64,000 nucleotides of DNA from Danxiaibacter sp048498555 (GTDB lineage: Bacteria > Bacteroidota > Bacteroidia > Chitinophagales > Chitinophagaceae), in the NCBI GenBank assembly GCA_048498555.1, contig JBEHXT010000004.1:248001-312000 (forward strand), written 5' to 3'. Positions 8,477-18,400 of the stretch are shown piece after piece. The notes under the pieces are model-generated. The model saw only the letters and a program-made list of their open reading frames with translations, did not search any database and was not told where the DNA came from. Position numbers and translations under genes: made by a program. The stretch's first letter is position 1, and every line of letters starts with the position of its first letter.

Positions 8477-11400
8477 ATGAAGCGCCCCCTCCTCTATTGC
8501 TACCTATTCACGCTGGTTTTGCCGATAACCATTTCTCTTGCTTTCGGGCAGGCTAACAATGCTGCCGAATACACGATAAGCAAAAGGCTGCTTTCCATTG
8601 AAGATGGCCTGGCGTCGCATGAAGTGTTTTGTGGCTTGCAGGATCAATCGGGTTTTATGTGGTTTGGTACGCGTAACGGATTAAACCGTTATGATGGAAA
8701 AAACTGCCTGCTTTTTACCCGCCAGCGAAATAAGCTGCAGGATAACAAAGTAGTGCAGCTTGCAAAAGACGACAACAACAACCTTTTTATTGAATACGGC
8801 AGTACCGGCTTTCAGCTTACCACAAATGGAAAAGTTGACGTTATGAACGCAGCTACGCAGGAGATAAAATCACTTACCGCCGCTTTTCCCAATCTGCCCT
8901 TTAAGGAAGAGGATGTTTATTGGGTAGCTAATGACGGCACCGACCAGGTTAATTTTCTTATAGCCAATCCGTTCCGCCTTTGGAAATATTCATCAAAAAA
9001 AGGCTTTAAACTACGCTACCAGGTTAATGATTGGGGATGGAACGACACATTCCCCAAAATCGACTTTCGTAGTACAGGCCCTCAATGCTTTTTTGCGAAA
9101 GGAAAAGCACTGGTAAAATTGTTTAACCGCGCCAGGCAATATTTAATATCAGATGACACTGCGGTTGTATTTACGCAAGCGGATGCAATGCGGTCATTAC
9201 CCGTCGGGTTCACCAAACAAAATGACCTGCTGATTGCGTATAATACATCGGCAACCCCGGATAAATATAATGTTGGGGCCATAACGCAAGCGGGCAACAG
9301 CCTGTTTCCCGTAGATGTTCATCGGCCCGGCACAGACAGCATAGCAGGAAAATACTGGTACCAAATCGCTTCTTCTTCAGATGGCGCTTCAAGCATTTTC
9401 TACATAGCCACCGACGCGCTTTATCTGTGGAATGAAAAAAGCTTTGTAAAAATCGCCACAAAATCGGATATCAAAACCTTCGAGAACCTCTTTCTCTATC
9501 AACTGTTCCCTGATAATTTTGGAAACTTATGGTTATGCACTTCTCTTGGTGTGCTGCAACTGAAAGTGGAGAAGAACCGGTTTAAACAATACTTTACCAG
9601 CAAACAGCAATCTGTTGAAGCAAACAGCCAGGCGCGCGGCATTTATGCGGATGATAAAAGCGTTGTTGCCAACATATGGACGAACACTTTTCTGCAGCAA
9701 AACAGTAACCTGAAAAATGTTGCGAATGAAGAAATAAAATATGCGCTGGCAAATCATCATGCACAGATATACTGCGGTGGGTATAATTTGTTTTTATATG
9801 ATGAACACAAAAACTCCATATCCAATTTTGAGGGAGGGCAGGGAAGTGAAATATGGTCCATGTTTTCTCTGAACGATAGCCTGCTGGCGTTGGGAAGAAC
9901 AAATGGATTTATGTTGTTCAATTCCAGTAGTAAACAATTTGACTCACTTGCATATCCAACCGGCAGTGGCCATCAGGCGAGGTTTGTCTACCGTTTCTTT
10001 AAAGACGCTACTGACATGCTATGGGCCGTAGCCGAAAACGGGTTATATCAAATCGTCAAAAACAAACAACCCGCACTGGGCGGCCGGCAATGGCTTGTCT
10101 TGAAATATTCGTCATCTTCTATTGATCAATTGAGTTTATTGGATGCTTTTGTAGATGCTGGTGGTACCTTTTGGCTGGCAACAAATGGAGAAGGTTTGTA
10201 CCGCTGGAACAGGAAAGAAAACTCATTTCAGCAATTCAATATTACCGGTGGCTTTCCTTCAGATGTTTTATACAGGATTGAGCCTGATCAATACAACAAC
10301 CTTTGGATTAGTTCTGATTACGGCCTCATCCGTTTTAACACAAAAACATTTGCGGTTAACACATATACAACAGCTGATGGCATTTCACATAATGAGTTTA
10401 ACAGAACATCATCCTTTCATGCAAAAGATGGCAAATTATATTTTGGTGGCATAGACGGTATAAACGCTTTTGATCCAAAAGATTTTATAACGGATACCGC
10501 TTCATTAAATGCACCACTACGCATCATATCTTTCAACCAGTTTATCGGCAGCCAAAATCAACTGGTTAACAAAACAATGGACCTGTTATCAAGCAGACAA
10601 ATCAGGCTGGCACCAGATGACCAGTTTTTTACACTTGAGTTCCGGTTGCTTGATTTTGCAAAAGAAGTAGCACATCGCTATGCTTATAAAATTGAAGGCG
10701 TTGATAAAGACTGGAACTACATTAACGAAAACTCTATCCGTATCAGCGGCCTGCCTTACGGTAAATTTATATTGCATGTTAAATCACAAAACAGTGAGGG
10801 TGCGTGGAGCAAAAGTGAGTTAACCATTCCGTTAGTTGTTGTAAAACCATTTTACCTGCAATGGTGGTTCATTGCTTTGCTGGCAGCATTGGTTCTTGCT
10901 GCCATTTATTTTTTTATACGACTTAGAACAAAACAGCTGGCTGCTGATAAAAACAAATTGGAACAAACCGTGGGCGAAAGAACCATTCAGCTAAAGCAGT
11001 CGCTATCCGAACAAGCAGAACTGCTTGCAGAGAAAGATGTATTGATGAAAGAGATACACCATCGCGTAAAAAATAATTTGCAGGTTATTTCCGGACTGTT
11101 AGAATTACAAAGCAAAAGCCTGAATGATGAAACGGCAAAAGAAGCATTGATGGAGGGACGCAATCGTGTAAGAAGTATTGCCCTGATCCACCAGAACCTT
11201 TACCAGTTTGAAAACTTAAGCAGCATTGAATTAAAGCGCTTTGTAAATGATTTGTGCAGGCAGATAGAAAGTGTTTTTAAAAAGCAACATGTCGTTGCCA
11301 TGTATATTGATGTGCCAGTGCTGTACCTGGATATTGATTCTGCTGTTCCACTTGGCCTGATCCTGAATGAACTGCTGTCTAACTCTTTTAAATACGCGTT

Positions 11401-11653
11401 TAATGATGGCGTTACCGGGGAAATAAATCTTGCAATACAAACCGTAACGGATGGCAGGTACCAGTTGCAATATTCAGATAACGGGCCGGGCCTGCCAGCG
11501 AATTTTGACCTGAACCGTGCAGGTACTCTGGGTATGGAATTGATTAGCGATTTAAGCAGGCAAATTGGAGGAAGCGTGCAATACGTATATAAAAACGGCG
11601 CTTTATTTATTATTAATTTTACCAACCGTAACTTACGGAAAAACGAAGATTAA
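8477..11653 (+). CDS. Two-component sensor kinase: beta-propeller, Y_Y_Y, HisKA_2
   Basis: The chosen start at 8477 (MKRPLLYCYLF) yields a signal peptide ending near FGQ. An in-frame ATG at 8402 lies inside an intergenic repeat and is rejected. The mature region carries reg_prop-type propeller repeats (DGLASHEVFCGLQDQSGFMW and similar). A Y_Y_Y domain (~700-785, AYKIEGVDKDWNYI) follows, then a transmembrane segment (~797-815) and a HisKA_2 dimerisation domain with EIHHRVKNNLQVISG (His ~858). It ends with an HATPase (LGLILNELLSNS, YSDNGPGLP, GTLGMELI). In Bacteroidota such proteins often sense polysaccharide pieces, but the ligand here is unknown. The LytTR regulator follows after 5 bp. Confidence 0.93.
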   Translation: MKRPLLYCYLFTLVLPITISLAFGQANNAAEYTISKRLLSIEDGLASHEVFCGLQDQSGFMWFGTRNGLNRYDGKNCLLFTRQRNKLQDNKVVQLAKDDNNNLFIEYGSTGFQLTTNGKVDVMNAATQEIKSLTAAFPNLPFKEEDVYWVANDGTDQVNFLIANPFRLWKYSSKKGFKLRYQVNDWGWNDTFPKIDFRSTGPQCFFAKGKALVKLFNRARQYLISDDTAVVFTQADAMRSLPVGFTKQNDLLIAYNTSATPDKYNVGAITQAGNSLFPVDVHRPGTDSIAGKYWYQIASSSDGASSIFYIATDALYLWNEKSFVKIATKSDIKTFENLFLYQLFPDNFGNLWLCTSLGVLQLKVEKNRFKQYFTSKQQSVEANSQARGIYADDKSVVANIWTNTFLQQNSNLKNVANEEIKYALANHHAQIYCGGYNLFLYDEHKNSISNFEGGQGSEIWSMFSLNDSLLALGRTNGFMLFNSSSKQFDSLAYPTGSGHQARFVYRFFKDATDMLWAVAENGLYQIVKNKQPALGGRQWLVLKYSSSSIDQLSLLDAFVDAGGTFWLATNGEGLYRWNRKENSFQQFNITGGFPSDVLYRIEPDQYNNLWISSDYGLIRFNTKTFAVNTYTTADGISHNEFNRTSSFHAKDGKLYFGGIDGINAFDPKDFITDTASLNAPLRIISFNQFIGSQNQLVNKTMDLLSSRQIRLAPDDQFFTLEFRLLDFAKEVAHRYAYKIEGVDKDWNYINENSIRISGLPYGKFILHVKSQNSEGAWSKSELTIPLVVVKPFYLQWWFIALLAALVLAAIYFFIRLRTKQLAADKNKLEQTVGERTIQLKQSLSEQAELLAEKDVLMKEIHHRVKNNLQVISGLLELQSKSLNDETAKEALMEGRNRVRSIALIHQNLYQFENLSSIELKRFVNDLCRQIESVFKKQHVVAMYIDVPVLYLDIDSAVPLGLILNELLSNSFKYAFNDGVTGEINLAIQTVTDGRYQLQYSDNGPGLPANFDLNRAGTLGMELISDLSRQIGGSVQYVYKNGALFIINFTNRNLRKNED

Positions 11654-11658
11654 AACCT

Positions 11659-12399
11659 ATGAGTGTTTTAAAAATAGGCGTTGTAGAAGACGAACTGGTA
11701 ATAGCCAGAACAATTTTAAATACGCTCGATGAGCTTGGATATGCACATTGCGGGCCTGCCATTAACTACACAGAAGCAATTGAGATGCTTGATGAAAATA
11801 AACCAGACCTGTTGCTTTTAGATATTCAGCTCTCCGGAAAAAAAGATGGTATTGATGTAGCGCAAAAATTGAATGAATTATACCATGTGCCGTTTATTTT
11901 TTTAACTGCCAACAGTGATGGGGAAACCATTGACCGCGCCAAAAAAGTACGCCCAAACGCCTACATAGTAAAACCTTTTACAAAGGAAGATTTATTTGCG
12001 GCCATAGAAATTGCATTCAGCAATTTTACCGGCAACCGCAGTAACCCAAAACCAGAACAAACGTACGCGTTCCATACAAAAGACTACATGTTTGTAAGGG
12101 ATGGCTATGTTTTCAGGAAGATATTTTTCACGGAGTTGTTATACCTGGAGAGTGATGCCAATTATGTTACGCTGCATCTTAAATCACAAAAGAAGGTAAT
12201 GGTGCGATCTACCTTCAACGAATTTATTGCTCAGCTCGATCAAAAAACTTTCATTCGAATCCATCGCAGTTATTCAGTAAACATTCACCTGGTAGATGAC
12301 GTATTTCCTACCGAAGTTTCTGTTAATGGAATACAGATCCCCGTAGGAAAATCTTACCGGGAAGACCTTCTTATCGCATTAGGCATAAGCGAGGCTTAA
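11659..12399 (+). CDS. LytTR-family response regulator
   Basis: Residues 1-120 form a receiver domain with Asp55 in LLLLDIQLSG, Thr in FLTANSD and Lys in YIVKPF. Residues ~139-240 form a LytTR DNA-binding domain (LLYLESDANYVTLHL, RIHRSYSVNI, IPVGKSYRE). It starts 5 bp after the sensor kinase stop, so the two are surely one operon and a cognate pair. Confidence 0.95.
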   Translation: MSVLKIGVVEDELVIARTILNTLDELGYAHCGPAINYTEAIEMLDENKPDLLLLDIQLSGKKDGIDVAQKLNELYHVPFIFLTANSDGETIDRAKKVRPNAYIVKPFTKEDLFAAIEIAFSNFTGNRSNPKPEQTYAFHTKDYMFVRDGYVFRKIFFTELLYLESDANYVTLHLKSQKKVMVRSTFNEFIAQLDQKTFIRIHRSYSVNIHLVDDVFPTEVSVNGIQIPVGKSYREDLLIALGISEA

Positions 12400-12507
12400 T
12401 CGTTGCAACTTTCTTCTTCCCAAAGTTCCTGCTGTTCATCCCTGCCCAAATACGTTCATCCCTTTTATTTTAAAGCTGCTCTGCGACGTTGCAATTTTGT
12501 TTCCGAT

Positions 12508-12702
12508 ATGGCGCTACTGGACTTAGACAAGATTATTATTAAACGAACAGTTATCGGAATTCGCTGTACAGTATGCGGAGGCAACCTGGTAGCTAAAAAC
12601 AAATCGATCATATCACGGCTAATAAGCATCGCATCTTTCGGGCGCCTGAAGCCACAGCGATATGAATGTGAAAGCTGCAAAAAGAAACATTTGCTTTTAT
12701 AA
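12508..12702 (+). CDS. Small zinc-ribbon protein
   Basis: The ORF from ATG 12508 encodes 64 residues beginning MALLDLDKIIIKRT. It has two CxxC pairs (CTVCGG and CESCKK) about 35 residues apart, which should bind one zinc. The stretch between is basic. An upstream in-frame ATG at 12403 would add Ser/Cys-rich sequence without domain character. Function unknown; it lies between the LytTR gene and the peroxiredoxin. Confidence 0.65.
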   Translation: MALLDLDKIIIKRTVIGIRCTVCGGNLVAKNKSIISRLISIASFGRLKPQRYECESCKKKHLLL

Positions 12703-12739
12703 TAATCAACTAATTCATCAACCAATAAAACCAAGCTAT

Positions 12740-13405
12740 ATGAGCATCAGATTAGGCGACGTTGCGCCGGATTTTCAAGCTGAAACAACGCAAGGCACCA
12801 TCAATTTTCATAATTGGATGGGCAATGGTTGGGCTATTCTTTTTTCGCACCCTAAGGATTTTACACCAGTATGTACCACCGAATTGGGCTATATGGCAAA
12901 GCTTGCCCCGGAATTTGAAAAACGAAATTGCAAAGTAATTGGCCTTAGCGTGGATCCTGTTGAAAGCCATTTGAGATGGGAAAAAGAAATTGAAGCAACA
13001 CAAGGTTATCCTATTACTTATCCAATGATTGGTGATTCTGAACTTGCTGTTGCAAAATTGTATGAGATGCTTCCTGCAGAGGAAGTTGGTACTTGTGAAG
13101 GCAGGACCGCTGCTACTAATCAAACCGTTCGCTCTGTGTTTGTAGTTGGCCCTGATAAAAAAATAAAACTGCACCTTACTTATCCAATGACAACAGGCCG
13201 CAACTTTTATGAAATATTACGCGTGCTTGATTCCATGCAGTTAACCTCAGCGCATAAAGTTGCAACTCCAGTGAACTGGAACGATGGTGATGATGTAATT
13301 ATAGTTCCTGCAGTATCTAACGATGAAGCGAAAGAAAAATATCCCAATGGCTGGAAGACAGTAACGCCTTACCTGCGTGTTGTTGCGCAGCCAGGTAAAA
13401 ACTAG
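12740..13405 (+). CDS. 1-Cys peroxiredoxin (Prx6 type)
   Basis: The start at 12740 gives MSIRLGDVAPDF and 221 residues, the usual Prx6 size. Peroxidatic Cys45 lies in DFTPVCTTE, and the Arg in the TVRSVFVVGPDKK region and the long C-terminal arm (LPAEEVGTCEGRTAATN, KYPNGWKTVTPYLR) are typical. It reduces H2O2 and organic peroxides. An extra Cys is present in the EVGTCEG loop. It belongs with the flavoprotein downstream in a loosely redox-themed stretch. Confidence 0.95.
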   Translation: MSIRLGDVAPDFQAETTQGTINFHNWMGNGWAILFSHPKDFTPVCTTELGYMAKLAPEFEKRNCKVIGLSVDPVESHLRWEKEIEATQGYPITYPMIGDSELAVAKLYEMLPAEEVGTCEGRTAATNQTVRSVFVVGPDKKIKLHLTYPMTTGRNFYEILRVLDSMQLTSAHKVATPVNWNDGDDVIIVPAVSNDEAKEKYPNGWKTVTPYLRVVAQPGKN

Positions 13406-13492
13406 CTGAGACGGAATGGCATTCAATCCTAAATTTTATAACTGAAATAAATTTTGGCCGTTATTAATCCGAAGTACAGTGCTAACGAATTC

Positions 13493-13653
13493 AATCCCGA
13501 AGCCTGCCTGGCAAAAAGGCAGTGGATGAAATTATTATAATGAAATATTTTTCATTTCTCAATTCCGAAGGAGCGACGACTTTAAAATACTTCCTCCTTC
13601 GGAGTTTGGTAAACCATGTATTTAATCTATAATAATTTCATCCTTTCGGGATT
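13493..13653. repeat. Cloverleaf-like nested palindrome, possible REP/MITE element
   Basis: Outer arms AATCCCGAA (13493-13501) and TTCGGGATT (13645-13653) enclose a perfect 16-bp pair GGATGAAATTATTATA (13524-13539) / TATAATAATTTCATCC (13627-13642). An inner 10-bp pair TCCGAAGGAG (13564-13573) / CTCCTTCGGA (13594-13603) lies within it. A side hairpin CTGCC/GGCAG sits between the outer and middle left arms. No transposase gene is nearby. The sequence style (pyrimidine block, CGGG core) is that of REP-like elements moved by RAYT-type transposases, by inference. Confidence 0.7.
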
Positions 13654-13719
13654 TAAAACGCAGCACGTCAATAGCGATTGGTTATTGCAATTGTTGATTG
13701 TTAATAAAAATGAGTAGCA

Positions 13720-13753
13720 TTCATCAAGTACATCGTAAACCGTACTTGATGAA
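13720..13753. promoter_or_regulatory. 11-bp inverted repeat upstream of flavoprotein gene
   Basis: TTCATCAAGTA and TACTTGATGAA are perfect complements separated by 12 nt, and end 69 bp before the flavoprotein ATG. This could be an operator or a leader hairpin; it lacks a T tract, so it is not a terminator. Confidence 0.4.
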
Positions 13754-13822
13754 GTGATACTTAAATCCGGAATAACGGCCGGTTATTCACGCTACCTCTT
13801 TAACACCTTTAAAGTCCTTACG

Positions 13823-15010
13823 ATGAAACTACGTGTAGTTGTATTGGGTGCTGGTTTTGGCGGATTGGAACTGAGCTCGATACTTTCTGAAACAATAGGT
13901 AATGATCTTGATCTTACACTGATCGATCAAAACGATTCTTTTTATTTTGGCTTTTCAAAACTGGATGTAATGTTTGGCCATAAGGCTGCCGATAGTGTAA
14001 AAATTCCTTATAGCAGTATTATCAAGCCTGGCGTTCGGTTTTCAAAAGAGACCATTACAGCAATAGATCCTGCAAACAGAATTGTTACTACACAAACCGG
14101 AACACATAAAGCCGATGTGCTGGTAGTTGCACTTGGTGCTAACTATGATACTACCGCCACACCGGGGCTTACTGAATTTGGTAATGAATATTACACTTTT
14201 GAAGGCGCAGTAAAATTGCGCGATAAAATTCCCAATTTTAAAAAAGGCCATGCAATTGTTGGAGTATGCGGTGCGCCTTTTAAATGCCCACCTGCACCAA
14301 GTGAGGGCGCTTTAATGCTACATGATTACCTTATGTCCGCTGGTTTGCGTGATGCATGCACAATAAGCCTTGTTATCCCCTTTGGAAGCCCTATTCCTCC
14401 TTCACCCGATTCTTCAAAGGCACTGGTTAAAGCATTTGAAGAAAGAAAGATTCGGTTTATTCCACAGCATAAAATAAGTTCTTTACGTGACAAAATCGCT
14501 GTGTTGGACGACGGAACTGAACTGCCTTTTGATCTGTTTCTCGGCATTCCCAAACATGTTGCGCCAGATGTGGTATTACAAAGTGGCCTGGCAGAAAATG
14601 GATGGATTCCGGTCGACAGGGACCACCTGCTCACAAAATATCCCAATGTATATGCCATCGGTGATGTTACCAGCATAGGCACACCCAAAGCAGGCGTATT
14701 TGCCGAAGGCGCGGCAAAAATTGCAGCTGATGCGATAATAGCAGCATATCACGGCAGGGAAAATAACAAACCCTACACAGGCGCAGGCTCTTGCTACATT
14801 GAATTTGGCAAGGGGCAGGTAGCACGCGTGGATGTTGATTTCTTTTCAGGCCCTAAACCTTTTGGAATCCATCATGACGCGTCTGAAGCATTGGTGATTG
14901 ACAAAGAATATTTTGGATCCAGCAGGAAAGCACGATGGTTTGGATTGAACGATTCGAATCAGCCTGTAACTGCCGGAGTTACCGACAACGCTAACCAAAC
15001 AACAAATTAA
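13823..15010 (+). CDS. SQR/NDH-2-like FAD-dependent oxidoreductase
   Basis: The start at 13823 places the FAD-binding GAGFGG motif at residues 9-14; an upstream ATG at 13754 adds an unlikely 23-residue extension. The protein is 395 residues. The VGVCGAPFKCPPAPSE stretch (Cys149, Cys155) and YAIGDVTSIGTPKAGVFAEG are characteristic of sulfide:quinone oxidoreductase-like flavoproteins. Only one of the two usual SQR redox cysteines is clearly in family position, so the donor may be something other than sulfide. A 92-residue gene follows after 11 bp. Confidence 0.85.
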   Translation: MKLRVVVLGAGFGGLELSSILSETIGNDLDLTLIDQNDSFYFGFSKLDVMFGHKAADSVKIPYSSIIKPGVRFSKETITAIDPANRIVTTQTGTHKADVLVVALGANYDTTATPGLTEFGNEYYTFEGAVKLRDKIPNFKKGHAIVGVCGAPFKCPPAPSEGALMLHDYLMSAGLRDACTISLVIPFGSPIPPSPDSSKALVKAFEERKIRFIPQHKISSLRDKIAVLDDGTELPFDLFLGIPKHVAPDVVLQSGLAENGWIPVDRDHLLTKYPNVYAIGDVTSIGTPKAGVFAEGAAKIAADAIIAAYHGRENNKPYTGAGSCYIEFGKGQVARVDVDFFSGPKPFGIHHDASEALVIDKEYFGSSRKARWFGLNDSNQPVTAGVTDNANQTTN

Positions 15011-15021
15011 ATCTGAAAAAA

Positions 15022-15300
15022 ATGGCAACTTATTTAATTGAAATACCACACTCAGAAAACACATTTGAATGCAAGCAAGTGATCAAATTGTTTGTTGAAT
15101 CGGGTTCACATTTACTTGCAAATGCACACTGGGGCTGCAAATCGGGCGTCCATAAATCCTGGTTCATTAACGATTTCGACAGCAAAGAAGAAGCCCTTCA
15201 AATTGTGCCGCCATTCTTAAGGCATTCTGCATCTGTAATTGAATTAACCACCTTTACCAAAAGTGATATTCAACAATTCGCTGAAGCGAATAGCCATTGA
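15022..15300 (+). CDS. Small hypothetical protein co-transcribed with the flavoprotein
   Basis: The 92-residue protein starts MATYLIEIPHSENTFEC, 11 bp after the flavoprotein stop. A predicted strand-helix pattern and conserved-looking ANAHWGCKSG and HKSWFINDFDS suggest a small ferredoxin-like alpha/beta fold. Its two Cys residues could be redox-active or bind metal with nearby His. Function not recognised; the operon implies a link with the flavoprotein. Confidence 0.7.
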   Translation: MATYLIEIPHSENTFECKQVIKLFVESGSHLLANAHWGCKSGVHKSWFINDFDSKEEALQIVPPFLRHSASVIELTTFTKSDIQQFAEANSH

Positions 15301-15344
15301 GGAAAGGAAATTATTGCCGCGATGGAAGACTCGCGAACTAAAAA

Positions 15345-15383
15345 ATAAAGTGTCCTGTATTTTGAAAATGCAGGACACTTTAT
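15345..15383. terminator. Bidirectional intrinsic terminator between convergent genes
   Basis: A 16-bp stem (ATAAAGTGTCCTGTAT/ATGCAGGACACTTTAT, one wobble) with loop TTTGAAA lies 45 bp after one stop and 19 bp before the other. Confidence 0.85.
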
Positions 15384-15401
15384 AACCTTTCGTGTAATAA
15401 T

Positions 15402-18400
15402 TTATTTTATCAGCATAACCGTTCCCTGGGCGCTTTTCTGTTTTCCTTCTCTATCTGTTAAAGAAATCATCCACACATATGTATCCATTGAAACAACCTG
15501 ATTGTTGTATTTACCGTCCCATCCTTTATTGATATCTGATGACTCAAATAACTTTTGTCCCCACCTGCCATAAATCACCATTTTAAAACGCTTTACAGGG
15601 AAAGGGTATTTTATACGGAACACATCATTGTAACCATCCTGGTTAGGTGTAAAAGCAGATGGCATCAACAAATCACACAGGCCTGAGGTTACCTTTATCT
15701 CATCGTAGAAAGAACCACATTCATTTTTAGCAAGTAAACTGTAAACGCCTGCATCCTTCACAACAAAAACCGGTTGCCGGCTTCCATCCTGCCATAAATA
15801 GTTTACGTGATCGCCGGCTGCCGGCGCCAGCTCAAATGTCATTCCTTTACAAAGCATGGTGTCATTGCCTAATGTAAAACGAGGAGGGTTTATGTAGCTG
15901 ATTTTTATAGAATCGGCATTTTCGCAACCATCAAGGTCCACCTTTACAAAATACAAGCCCGGTTGGGTAACATTATAAAAAGACTGACTGTTGTTATCGT
16001 TCCAATTATAGGTTGCATTTCCGTTTGCTGCATTCAGTAAAACAGATTGCCCGGCACAAAGAGAAGTGTCCCTTCCGAGATTTATTACCGGCATCGCCTT
16101 ATACATTACATTGATAGTATCGGATGCAGTACAGCCAGCCTGGTTAACAGCCAGCGAATATGTACCGGGCGCCGATATGGTGAAGCTGTTTTTAGTGCTT
16201 CCATCATTCCATGAATAAGATGCGCCGGGTAGATTGAAATTGTACGCCAGTTTTACCGTTTCACATAGAACTGTGTCTGCACCCAAAGTAAAAGATGGAG
16301 GATTGACAACTACCACCGAAAGCGTATCATAATTCGCGCAGTTGTTGTTGCCTGTTACCTTAACAAAATAACTGCCCGTTTTATCTATTGTATAAGAAGG
16401 CTTCGTACGACCGTCCTGCCACAGATACGTTGCTATATTTGGAGCATAAATATCCAACGTCAAGGATTCCCCTCTACAAAAGCCAGTATCACGTCCCAGC
16501 GATAGTGGTGGCAATGGCTTAAACGTTACGTTCACGCTATCTGCAAATGAACAGCCATTTTGAGAAAGCCGCAGCCAATAAAGCCCTGGCGACTTCACAT
16601 CCATGCTTTCCGCCGTGCTGCCGTTTTGCCACAAATAATCAGCATTGTAGATACCACTGCTGAGTGATAAGCTTTCGTTTGCACAAATAGCAGTATCGTT
16701 ACCCAAAGAAAATTTTGGTAATTCTTTGAACGTTATGTTGATGGTATCGGTAACAGCGCAAACAGAGGTACTTGCTTTTACTGCGTAGGTTCCCGCTTTT
16801 TTTACATAGATAGCATTTGTAACTTCACCGGTATTCCATAGATAACTTGCTTTATCCACATTGGCACGTAACAACAGTGAATCGCCGTTGCAAAGGGTTG
16901 TATCATTACCAAGATAAACGCTTTGCGCGGTTGCATAGCTAACCTTGATTGTATCTGCAACCGTGCACCCATTATACGTAACCTGCCCCCAATAGGTGCC
17001 GGATTTATTAACCGTTAACTTATCCTCCGTGCTTCCATCCTGCCATTTGTAGGTGGCATTGTAAAAAGGATTGGTTTGCGGATAAAGCAACAGTGTTAAA
17101 GGTTGATCATTACACAAAATTGTATCCGCCCCAAAGTCAGCTCTCGGATCATATTTGAACCATACGCCTATTGTATCTTTTGTAAAACAACCGTTTTTAT
17201 CATTTGCAGAAATTACGTAGGCGTTATTGCTTGTAATTACCGAATCCCTTACCGTACTTCCATTTTGCCACACAATATTTGTGTAATCATCGTTTACGTG
17301 CAAATGATAGGTTTGTTTGGAACAAAGAGAAGTATCTTTTCCTAAATCCAGTTTAATTGCCTTGTCGCTTACATTAATAGATCCATATGCTGAAGGACAT
17401 GAAAAGCCGGTATTTCCAGCCAGCACATAATATAGTCCGGCTTTTGTAACGGTTATAGATTGGGTAGTTTCTCCGGTATTCCATTTGTAACTTTCCCATC
17501 CGTCTGGTGCCGTTATTGTATAACTCCCGAAACAGACAGATACATCCTTTCCCAGATCCAACTTTGTAATAGCAGGCGCTTTTGGATCATGTATAAAATC
17601 ATTGATCAGGTCTGGAAAGGCAAGGGTTAACATATCCATTGCCTTTGGATTAAAATTACATGCGTACTGTGGAAGGTTAGGGCATTGAATAATTCCTATA
17701 TACTCTTTGTAGTTGTCATCTTCAGTGCTGGTTACTTTAGTCACATAAATTTTTCCATCCGGTGCAAGCTGCATATCGTACAAAAGGCCATATCCCTGGC
17801 CTGATATTTTTGTGAGAGAAGCAGCCACATCGCTTTGGTTAAAATCATACTGAAAAACACCGTTATAATTCAGGTAATATAATTTCGAATCATCGGGTGA
17901 AAATTGCAACCGGCTAACACCTTCGGTCCCTTTAACAGGAAGTTTCCGGTAACGGGAAATTTTACCCGTTGTATTATCAAAATCAAATAATTGCACCCCA
18001 TCTTCCGCATTAGAAAAACCGGCAAGCGTTTTACCGTCATGCGAAGCGGTGAGCACACCCTGAACTTTGCTAAAGACTGCCGGCACATTTGGGCCGATCG
18101 TACTTGCAACCGCAGGTTTGATTCCATTGTCAGTAAACAATATTGCCTGAAACTGGTTTGTGCCGATGGGATGGACGATCACCCATTCATCTTTGCCGTT
18201 TGCATGGCGGATTGTTGTAATCTGTGCATTCAATCCGCCGATAATCGGCTGATTCATAACAGCGAAATCACCAATTCCATTGTTCATGTTCAGGTCCACA
18301 ATGGAATATCCCAGCCCGATTGCATTGGGGCACCTTACCTGCAGATTCGATTCCTGCTGCAACAGATCGGCTCCCTGATCCTGAAATTGAATTACATAAA

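Larger units (their letters stand above)
13406..13822. other. Gene-free 417-bp gap with palindromic element
   Basis: No ORF of merit was found. The gap holds the nested palindrome at 13493-13653 and the inverted repeat at 13720-13753, annotated separately. The remainder is AT-rich and unremarkable. Confidence 0.6.
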
